From Methanofollis ethanolicus (GTDB lineage Archaea; Halobacteriota; Methanomicrobia; Methanomicrobiales; Methanofollaceae), in contig NZ_BCNW01000001.1 of assembly GCF_001571385.1 (NCBI RefSeq), positions 1,116,001 through 1,180,000 of the forward strand: a DNA stretch of 64,000 bases, read 5' to 3'. Below the pieces are notes generated by a model. The model searched no databases. It was not told the origin of the DNA and saw nothing but the letters and a program-made list of their open reading frames with translations. Shown here piece by piece: positions 25,701-33,700 of this stretch. How positions within the stretch are numbered: position 1 is the stretch's first letter; each line of letters opens with the position of its first letter. Both the position numbers and the translations under genes were made by a program.

Positions 25701-28119
25701 GTTCGATCGCGCCGATGTTCCCGATCTTTTTGCCCATCGTGACATCAGAACCCACCATCTGGAGCGGCCAGCAGGGTTTGCCTCCTGAGGTCAGTTCTGG
25801 GAGAGGCTGCCCGTTGAGGGTGTTGGCCACGATATAGTTGTTGTTCCTGGCAATGGCTGCGCTCGGGAAGTTGATGTCGTACGGATGTGTCAGGTTCCGG
25901 TCGGTGACCTTCACCGAGTACCCTTCGGCTGCCAGTTCGTTGTTGAATGTGTAGTGGCTGCCGGTATCCTCGTCGTCGACCGCTCCCACGAGGTACCAGA
26001 GGGGCACGCCCTTCCATTCGCCGTCTCCGTCAGTGTAGGTGGCGACATGGCCGCAGTCCACCGCATCTTCAAACTGTGCCTTGGTGAACGAGACGGTGGT
26101 CTTGCCCTTCAGGGTGAGAGCCCAGTCACCGGGTGCGGATGCGACCTTAACGGTGGCCTGTATGATTGCCAGGGCGTTCTCCCGTGTCGTCGAGCCGTCA
26201 GGACCATACAGGAAGAGTACGACGTCACCATTCTGGAGAGGCTGGTCGGCACTGTTATAGGCGGCTGAACGGGCTTCACCGTTCACAGAGCAGGCCCAGG
26301 CCTCCTTGTAGGTGTCATTCACCTTGTTGTAGCGATAGGTGCCGATGTCATCAAGGAGCAACTGGCCATATTGCCACTTCTTATTGGTGAAGTTATAGAG
26401 GAAGCCTTTTTCCTGTGCGGCGGCATCAAGGGCGCCGAGAGGGGTGAGGGCCGGAATGCTGTGCGTGGTGCCCTGGCTTGCGGTCACGGTGACGTTGCCC
26501 GCGCCGAGCGTAACTTCGCCATTGTAGACGATGTCAGCATTTGTGAGGCGTGCCGTGATAAGTACCGCTGCTTCAGCGTTCTCCGGAGTGGTCGCACCTT
26601 TTGGGCCGTAGTAAAAGTTCACCCTGTCGCCGTCGACGAGGACACGTTTGTTCAGGCCGTCGGTGCTCGGCTTGCCGTAATCATCAAGGGCCACATCGTT
26701 CACGTAGCAGGTCCAGCTCTTCTGGCTCTTGATGAATGGGTAAGAATCGATGTCATCGAGCATCAGGATGCCAGAATCGATCCACTTCCTGTCGGTGACC
26801 TTATAGGTGAAGCTCTCAGCCTTTGCAACGGTGTCGAGGGCGCCAAGTGGAGTCCGGTATGGGATCTGGTAGGAAGAACCCTGACTTGAAGTCACAGTGG
26901 CTTCCCCTTTGGGGAGGAAAACATCTCCATCATAGAGGAGATCCGCACCTGTAGGCGCTGTCGTCACCGTCACATCCGCGGTACCCTCGACAGTCTCGTT
27001 TGTTGCGGTGACCGTCGTCGTGCCCGCCGCGTGTGCAGTGAAGTATCCGGTCTCGTTCACGGTCCCGACAGTTTCATTGCTGCTCGACCACTCGAAGGTG
27101 AGGCCGGTCATCGGCCGGTCATTCTGGTCGAGGGCAGCGGCGGTGAACTGCTGCTTTTCGTTCACCTTCAGGTCGGCGACAGCGGGAGTAACATTGATCG
27201 AGGTCAGAATTGGCTTGATGCCGGTCACAGCATAACCAGACGCACCACCCGCACTCAGGGGGTTAGTCCAGCGGACGCCCTGACCCTGGTTCGAGGAAAC
27301 AGTATAGACATAGGCGTTGAAGGCTGCAAAGGTCTCCAGATTCTCGAATGAGTACTCGACCTTAATAGCACCTTTGTCGTTGATCGCCTGTCCGGAGAAG
27401 TCAGGCTGTGAAAGCGTATTCTTTCCGAGGATACCTGCGTTCAGGTCGATGAACATGATTGAGAAGGTGTTCCCGGTATCGGTCATGTCCTGTCTGTCGA
27501 AGATCGGGTAATTGACCGCCGGACAGGGCCTCCAGATCTGTGGTCCATAAAGGAAATCATCCTTTGTGAACGTCTCGTCCAGTGCTTCAGGCACATAGGT
27601 GATGTTCTCGAATGCCGGGAAATTGCCCTTCTGAACCGGTGTCCACTGATAACCGCTCGCCTTGATGTTGACTCTGAAGTCATCGGGAATGGTGCCGTTG
27701 ACTGCCAGCATCAGGATGCCATTGTCGTCCCAGCCGCGGCCACCTGTGTCGTTGATATAAAAGACACCAGACTGGTCGTTGCTGAATACAACTTGGCTGC
27801 TGAAGTTCAAAGCATCAGTCGTAATATGAAGTGCGTTCAGACCCTGTGTGCCACTCTGAGTCGGGCTGAAGAAATGATAGGTGTTGTTGCCGTAATCGTT
27901 GAAACGGGCAGCACCATCATTTGAAACGTGTAGTATAACATTACTATTCGAAGGAATCACCTTGTAGGTGCTGGAATCAGCATCCGAACCAGCGGTCTCA
28001 CTCAGTTCCAGCGGTTCGGCCACCGCCGGGGCAATACAGAAAGCCGAAAGCAGGAGGAGAAGGAGGGCCAACCCCCATTTCCACTGCATGCGGCCTAAAT
28101 CAGTCGTACATATTGTCAT
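22708..28119 (-). CDS. Giant surface protein: A/B module, Big_2, two DUF4430-like, four sulfite-oxidase-fold repeats, PGF-pre-PGF
   Basis: 1803 residues. A signal peptide is within the first 35 residues (ATG at 28089 is an alternative start). Domain order: surface module A/B (~70-300; GLNALHIT, FLYGPQIWRP, MFIDLNAG); Big_2 (~302-386); two DUF4430/transcobalamin-like domains (~387-657; TPLGALD twice, YYGPKG, LYGPDG); three sulfite-oxidase-fold repeats (~664-1099); one NLPVxGDG module (~1107-1292); a fourth sulfite-oxidase-fold repeat (~1295-1436); two PGF-pre-PGF domains (~1450-1583, 1610-1742); Thr/Pro linker; QQSPVFW plus a hydrophobic helix and RRR. First gene of the seven-gene exported operon. 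Likely anchored at the cell surface; ligand unknown. Confidence 0.8.
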   Translation of the reverse strand: MTICTTDLGRMQWKWGLALLLLLLSAFCIAPAVAEPLELSETAGSDADSSTYKVIPSNSNVILHVSNDGAARFNDYGNNTYHFFSPTQSGTQGLNALHITTDALNFSSQVVFSNDQSGVFYINDTGGRGWDDNGILMLAVNGTIPDDFRVNIKASGYQWTPVQKGNFPAFENITYVPEALDETFTKDDFLYGPQIWRPCPAVNYPIFDRQDMTDTGNTFSIMFIDLNAGILGKNTLSQPDFSGQAINDKGAIKVEYSFENLETFAAFNAYVYTVSSNQGQGVRWTNPLSAGGASGYAVTGIKPILTSINVTPAVADLKVNEKQQFTAAALDQNDRPMTGLTFEWSSSNETVGTVNETGYFTAHAAGTTTVTATNETVEGTADVTVTTAPTGADLLYDGDVFLPKGEATVTSSQGSSYQIPYRTPLGALDTVAKAESFTYKVTDRKWIDSGILMLDDIDSYPFIKSQKSWTCYVNDVALDDYGKPSTDGLNKRVLVDGDRVNFYYGPKGATTPENAEAAVLITARLTNADIVYNGEVTLGAGNVTVTASQGTTHSIPALTPLGALDAAAQEKGFLYNFTNKKWQYGQLLLDDIGTYRYNKVNDTYKEAWACSVNGEARSAAYNSADQPLQNGDVVLFLYGPDGSTTRENALAIIQATVKVASAPGDWALTLKGKTTVSFTKAQFEDAVDCGHVATYTDGDGEWKGVPLWYLVGAVDDEDTGSHYTFNNELAAEGYSVKVTDRNLTHPYDINFPSAAIARNNNYIVANTLNGQPLPELTSGGKPCWPLQMVGSDVTMGKKIGNIGAIELVGLPEPSEGWTLTLKGDIEDTFTQAYFEESVRCHGVTYTDEAGEWKGMPLWYLTGWVDDHTIHGSGAFNTQLAADGYTVRVSASDGFNATFASANVAKSSDYIVANTLNGQPLAEGDFPLKLVGKNVTSGKQKVGTISEISLVGLPGGPKPGEWTLTLKGEITDTITQSEFEAAAACSHHTVTWTDDKNREWSGIPLWSLCGWVDDYTIHGSGAFNSKLAAQGYTVIVTGSGDYSKEFSSKIVSQNNDFIIANKLNGTLLTNENGYPVRLVGSALTEGSQSVASIESIELTAFQKPTEIPSVRIVKYAADRTTVLSEKTIDYRYMEEKFPVYGDGETHYYFEGLNFPPADPWDQAETYPGGLKIDEQIKGTSVRDLCNLAGGMGPDTEITFAAPDGWETSLHYGNIYAPEEQQGEAVLVWYTGRQGYVPDYADGYRLFFAPDDHVFGQWNMHECIDEKYWHYNSGLPSCAGLSAKYISEIRIYDVAEPTWNLQLDGAIDKTISKGYFESGLACTMGANHEKSYTDSKGREWSGMPLWFLLGYVDDENFHTGKSFNDTLAAEGYAIHIVGKDGSETIIDSRDAMYSDKYILANSLNGMHIAGDDENWPLRLVGENVSGMDTIKGVVKVSFIPPNLQGNIVSLGNISAGGEKALDLEKGAVSKITIKAAGDVRDGELAIDVPDELPNYIDTPAENIFQYLHIVYPAPENTIDEAVIAFDLPLTWLNSHRMAVTDVRLLRYTNGAWQGLPTTFIKEENGRAYFSATTPGFCYFAVGGVAAPAPTPSPSYSHSSSSGSTSAVSAVSGSIPAGESKSFSVTETAFSTITVSAYDRIEHFLFTVKKASLPKGAPAPEGAVYEIQEVTLYKTDPLAIEGVTIEFAVEAAWLKAQGVSAGDVALLRHVNGEWIRLQTTFIEEKEGKAYYSAESPGFSFFAITAEKGSAVAPDDVQAPVGEVTAPTPAINETTAATPTPTTPQQSPVFWALPFIAFGALLLLRRR

Positions 28120-28331
28120 GTTCTTCAGTCCTCAGACTTTCATTTCTAGAATTCCCGTGGGGAACGGGGGAGTTAAACAAACTTTTTTAACATTTTGTGG
28201 ATATTCAGGGCTACTTTTTGCAAGACAACGATATTAATATTCTGAATTGCCTGAAGAGTTAATTGTGTGTGGTTAACGCCGCCGCGGAGGGCCGAAGAGG
28301 AGACGACAGAAAAAAAGAGGGGAGTATCCTG

Positions 28332-30572
28332 TCAGTGCCGCCGTAGCAACATGAGGAGAGAGAAGGCGGCGACAAGAGGGAACCAGCCTGCCGGCGACTT
28401 CTGAGGTGCGGTGGTCGCACTCGCTACCGGTGTAGTCTTCGTCTCTGAAACAATTGCTCCATTTCCAGCCTTCCCGCCGATCACAAAGAGCGAGAGCCTC
28501 TCAGCCTGTGCCGTGAACTCGACCGACCCATCTTTCTCCTCTCCGGCAACAGTCGGGAAGGCCTGCCATTCTCCTCCGACCCGGCGCATCAGCACGATAT
28601 CCTCTGCCTTCAGACCATGGTCGGCGATCCATGCAGAGGGGACACGGAAGGTGAGGGCAAGAAATGTGGGTTCGGCCTTCGCACCCTCGAGTCTGAGCTT
28701 CAGGTAGCGGTAGACCTCACCCTCGGGCGGCGCACCTCCGCCGGCCGTCTCCGCATCCTCCACCGTCACCAGGAAGGGGGAACGCTGTTCGGGGAGGGTC
28801 ACCGCAACCTGGGATACCACAGGGTTGTCAATGAGGAATGCCTTCGTCATTGTCGGGACAGTTCCCGCAGCTACCCCGGCATCGGCACTGACAGGTGTGC
28901 CGCGGGTTGTGACCAGGACGGCAAGACGGTTCACCAGGACCCCGCCGTCCCCGACATTTTTCTGCGCACGGACGGTGACGGTGTTCTCGCGGGGGAGGAG
29001 CGAGCGGGTGGCATCGAGGTCGGCCAGCAGCATGGAACCGTTCCGACCGAAGGCACCGGGCCACTCCCGATCATTGAGGCCGACCCTGCCGCCGCCGTCG
29101 GTCCATGCACCGGGCCCGGTGCCGACGACGTACAGTCTCGCCGCACCGACGCAGTCGAGGTCGAGATGCTCGTCGAGGATCATCTTCGTCACGACGTCTT
29201 CTTCATAGATCCCGTTATCGTCGTCGATCGCGACGGCATCGCACCCTTCGGCGACCTGCCAGATGACCTGGGAGAGGGCCGGATCCTCGCACACGACAAG
29301 GAGGGCACCGCCGTCAAGGGTGCAGACAGCACCCTGCGTACCTGTGTTTGTGACCTCGATGGAGAGGGCGCCCTCAGGGAGACGGTCCATGTCGAAGGAA
29401 TAGGTGGCGGCGACCGGGGCGTCCTTCCCGCCCTCGCGGTCGGTGACTGTGCGGTCGGGAGAGACCGACCGCCCATTGAGCGTGAATCTCAGGGCAGGGT
29501 CAATCCCTATGTCATCCTGTTTCGACCCGTCCACGAAGAGGTAGAGGGTCGCCTTTTTCACGGTTTCCGTACCGGCCGGAGGAACAAGGGATAGTGTCGC
29601 ACTCCCTCCCCCGTCAAGGAGGGCCGGGGCACTGTTGGTCGTTACAAGGGCCACATGACCATTCACCTCCCCGCTTTCCTGCTTGGTGAACTCAGATCCA
29701 GATAATCCGGAAGAGGCACCTGTATCTGAACCCTCACCGCTGCCCGGTGCCACGTCGCCTCCCTGCGGCGCCGTCCCGATGACCGCGTAGCCGCTCGACC
29801 CCTCACCGACAATCCGGTTTGTCCAGGAGATGCCCTGACCCTGGTTTGACTGGTTACACCAACCATAAGAATTGAAAGCTGCAAAGGTTCCGAAGTTCTC
29901 GAACTCGTACTCGATCTTCACGGCACCCATATCCTTCAGGCCATCGATCTGGGAATTTTTGCCAATATTACCGACATTGAGGTCGATATAGACGGTATGG
30001 AAGGGGTTCGAACCGTCGGAGACGTCCTGACCATAGTAGATGGGATATGCCCCGGGTAGATTGTTCCCGGCAGGCTTCCAGGTCTGTGGGCTGTACTTGA
30101 AGTTTTCCTTCGTGATCGTTCCCTCATAGGCCCCGTCGACGTACTCGATCTGATCCGCTGTGGGCGGCATGTTCAACGCCGGTGTCGGGGTCCACCTGTA
30201 TCCGCTCGCCCTGATATGGAGGGCGAAGTCGTCAGGAACGGCGCCATTGACAGCGACCATCAGGATCATATCGTCAAAAAAGCCGCGCCCGCCTGTTTCT
30301 GAGAGATAGAAGACACCAGACTGTTCTTCAGTTGTCGTTACCTGCCCATAGGGCTCGGACTCGGGATCGGTTGTGACATGGAGGGCGTTGAGTCCGCCGC
30401 CTTCGAACTTGAAGAACTTGGTCATCCCGTCTGAGAGGATGAGATCGAAATTGCTGGTGCCAGGCATCGTGATCCCGCCGACGTCGTCGGCAACCGCGGG
30501 GGCGATGCAGACGGCAGCCAGAAGCATGGCCAGAGCCAGAAACACATGTCGTGATTTTATTCCCTGATTCAT
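28332..30572 (-). CDS. Surface protein: A/B module, DUF3344-like domain, PGF-pre-PGF and PGF-CTERM-like tail
   Basis: 746 residues with AAAGGAGATTATC before the ATG. The signal peptide ends near residue 28 (AVCIAPAVA). Module A/B occupies ~35-265 (GLNALHVTTDP, GVFYLSETGGRGF, FKYSPQTWKP, VYIDLNVGNIG, NSYGWCNQSNQGQGISW). A DUF3344-like domain follows (~290-565; ESGEVNGHVAL, KKATLYLFVDG, ENTVTVRAQ). A PGF-pre-PGF domain covers ~590-705. The tail is QKSPAGWFPLVAAFSLLMLL with RRH. It is separated by 212 nt from the next gene, so it has its own promoter. Unknown ligand. Confidence 0.78.
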   Translation of the reverse strand: MNQGIKSRHVFLALAMLLAAVCIAPAVADDVGGITMPGTSNFDLILSDGMTKFFKFEGGGLNALHVTTDPESEPYGQVTTTEEQSGVFYLSETGGRGFFDDMILMVAVNGAVPDDFALHIRASGYRWTPTPALNMPPTADQIEYVDGAYEGTITKENFKYSPQTWKPAGNNLPGAYPIYYGQDVSDGSNPFHTVYIDLNVGNIGKNSQIDGLKDMGAVKIEYEFENFGTFAAFNSYGWCNQSNQGQGISWTNRIVGEGSSGYAVIGTAPQGGDVAPGSGEGSDTGASSGLSGSEFTKQESGEVNGHVALVTTNSAPALLDGGGSATLSLVPPAGTETVKKATLYLFVDGSKQDDIGIDPALRFTLNGRSVSPDRTVTDREGGKDAPVAATYSFDMDRLPEGALSIEVTNTGTQGAVCTLDGGALLVVCEDPALSQVIWQVAEGCDAVAIDDDNGIYEEDVVTKMILDEHLDLDCVGAARLYVVGTGPGAWTDGGGRVGLNDREWPGAFGRNGSMLLADLDATRSLLPRENTVTVRAQKNVGDGGVLVNRLAVLVTTRGTPVSADAGVAAGTVPTMTKAFLIDNPVVSQVAVTLPEQRSPFLVTVEDAETAGGGAPPEGEVYRYLKLRLEGAKAEPTFLALTFRVPSAWIADHGLKAEDIVLMRRVGGEWQAFPTVAGEEKDGSVEFTAQAERLSLFVIGGKAGNGAIVSETKTTPVASATTAPQKSPAGWFPLVAAFSLLMLLRRH

Positions 30573-30712
30573 GATAATCTCCTTTAGGTCATGGTATCAA
30601 GCAGAAACGAAGGTTATACATCCATATTCTGGATTGTGTACAGATTATTCTTATGATCTGAAAAATGTTCATCAGATCTCGTTAACCTTGCCTGGCCAGA
30701 AAAAAAGAGGAT

Positions 30713-33700
30713 TCAATCCCTCTTCAGGAGGAAGAGGGCCCCGATAGCGACAAGAGAGAGGAACCACGGTACCGGCGACTTCTGTGTCGTCGGGGTAGTG
30801 GTTGCCGGGGCGGTCGTCTCCGCGGCGTCGGTCGCCGTCACGGTCGGCGTGACCGTCTCTCCGGCCTGCTGACCGGCAGAGGCGGTCGTGCCCGCGGCGA
30901 TCGCGAAGTACGAAAAGCCGGAGGCTTCGGCCGAGTACAGGGCCTGGCCGTTCTCTTCCTTCAGGAAAGAGGTCTTGAGCGGCTTCCAGGCACCCTTCTC
31001 GTAACTGAGGAGGACGATGCTGTCGGCGGAGAGGCCGTGCTTCTTGATCCAGGCCGTCGGCACCGCGAATTCGAGGGTCATGCCGTCGATCACGGAGGGG
31101 TCGGCCCGGTAGAGTGTGGTCTCGATGACCTCGAAGGTCGCCTGGCCGGGGGCGTCCATGCCCGTCGGCAGGGAGGCCTTCCCCACCGTCACCAGCATGT
31201 CATCGATCGCGTCCCAGGCAGCGACCGTGATCCTGGTGATCGCTGTTTCTCTCACCACAAAGGTCTGTGTTTCCCCGGCAGGGATGGAGCCCGAGATCGC
31301 GGCGACGTCTGAGTTTCCACCGCTGGATGACGAGTGTGAGGAACCAGTCTCCCCGCCGCTCGTTGTGGGTGAGACTGCAGTCAGGCCGAAGACCGAGAGG
31401 CCGTTCGGGGAATACGCCTCGAAGACCAGGTTGCCGTCGGCGTCGGTGCCGACGAGCACGGTCTTCAAGACTTCCTTCGTGCCGTCCTCGGCCCACCGGA
31501 TGATCCGCACCGCATCGACGCCGCCGTGGGCGTTGACCCATGCCGGACTCGCGGTCATGCGGATCGTGGCGTTGGAGACGTCCTGGCCGTTCGTCAGGTT
31601 CGTCTTGACGATATTCATCGTGTAGGCGACGGCGTTCACGTTCAGACCGTCGCTGGAGGCGGCGATCTGGAAGGCGCTCTGTGCGTCGGCCGAGACGTTT
31701 GCGGAGACGGTGGTCTGCAGGCCGGCGCCTGAGGGGATGCCGGTCAGGTTCGCCGAGACGGAGGCGGTAACCGTACCGATGCCGTCAAGGACCGTGGTGA
31801 TCGGCGTGGTGGTGAGGGTGATCCCGGCGACCGTGCCGTTCACGGTGCCGTTCACGACGGTGGGAGCGCCTTCAGTCCTGATGTTGAGGCTGAAGGTGCC
31901 CTCCTCAATCCGGATGGTGTTCCCGGAGACGGTGGCGTTGGTGGCGGAGGTGTTGACCCGGACCTCCTGCTTCCCATCGCCATTCGTCGTCATGTTGCAG
32001 CCCGGGACGTTCAGGGGCAAGTCTTTCGTCTGGTCACCGTGCGGCGGCGTCACCGTCACTGTGGCCGTGCCGACCGCACCATTCGCCCCGGCGCTGACCG
32101 TGGTCGTGCCGATCTTATGGGCGGTGAAGTATCCGGTGGCGTTCACCGTGCCGACGGTGGCGTCGGACGACGTCCACCCGAAGGCGAGGGGCGAGATCTC
32201 AGCGCCGTTGTCGTCATAGGCGACGGCGCTGAACGTCAGGACGTCGCCGGGGGTAAGCGAAGACGTCTGCGGTGTAAGGACGATCGAGGCCGGAGCGAGA
32301 ATAACGCCGTCCTTCCAGGGGCCGCACAGGGGGTAATTGTCGATCTGTGTCGACGACGACGTCGTGATGACGAAGCGTTCGTCGCCGATACCGTCGGTAT
32401 TCGAGTCGTTACAGGTAAAGGAGGAGCCCCAGAAGTTTCCGAGGTACGAGGGCCGCGCCTCACCGTGGACCATATAGGTCACTGGTTCGGTGGAGTTCCA
32501 CTGCCAGGATGCAGCAGGTTGATTGGCTATCCATCCATGTGCAGATGGTGTGTTGAACGTGTTGAGGTATGCGATGTTTGAACCGCCTCTCCTGATGAAC
32601 ATTGCATATTGCCCGCCCGTGAACGTGTTGGAGACGAAGAGGTTGTCGGTGGCGAAATACGCCTCAATGCCTCCGACACTGATATTTCTGAACTGGTTTC
32701 CTGAGACGATATTCGATTCCGAGGAAAGTATGGACAATCCATAGTCGCCGCTGTCATGGATCTCGTTCCCTGTGATAGTGTTATCCGTGGCATACCTGAC
32801 GCATATCGGACCGAAGAGATCTGTTGCATCGGTGATGTTATAGAGAACATTGTTGGAGATCGTGTTCCCGCTTGATCCCCTGACGCTATTGTCCCATAGG
32901 GACGCCTGACCATCCAGCCAGATCCCTCTGTAGGTCACATCATGAATGGTATTTCCGGTGATGGTGGAGTTGTGCGCCATCCTGACGCTAATGCCCAGAT
33001 AGTCGTCGAAAACATCATTTCCTGCAATGGTAAGGTTATCGCATTCATAGGAATAGACGGCATTTCGCACGTACCACTTACCGACAGAATAAGTAAGGTC
33101 CGTCCCGGTGAGGGAGAATCCCTCGACGGTGACATTATCTGATCGTATCGTGACGATGTTGTCGTTCGTATCCGCCGGCCGGATGATCGTCGATGACGAC
33201 CCGTTCATCGATCCAAGGTACACCGACCGGTCGAGGACGACATTTTCAACATAGGTGCCGTCCCTGACGATGATGCGGTCGCCATCGAACGCCGCGTCGA
33301 CGGCCGCCTGGATGGTGGTGAAATCTCCTCCGCCGGAGGCATCGACGTACAGGGTGATCGGACTGTCGGGGTGGACGGTGATGGTGGTGTTGCCTTTCAC
33401 CGTGCTGTTTGAGGCGGTGACCACCGTTTTGCCGGCGGTAAGGGCGGTGAAGTGCCCGGTGGCGCTCACCGTGCCGACCGTCTCGTTGCTGCTCGTCCAG
33501 GCGAAGACGAACCCCTCCATCTGGTTCCCGTACTGGTCGATGGCCGTTGCATTGAGCGAGAGTCCATCCCCTTTGAGGACGAGGGGGTTCTTCGGCACAA
33601 GAGAGATTGTGGTGAGTTTGGGCGCGGTGTTCTCGGTAATCGCATAGAGTTTACTGTCGCTCGACCCGACGTAGATAGTGCCGTCCGCACCGATGGAGGG

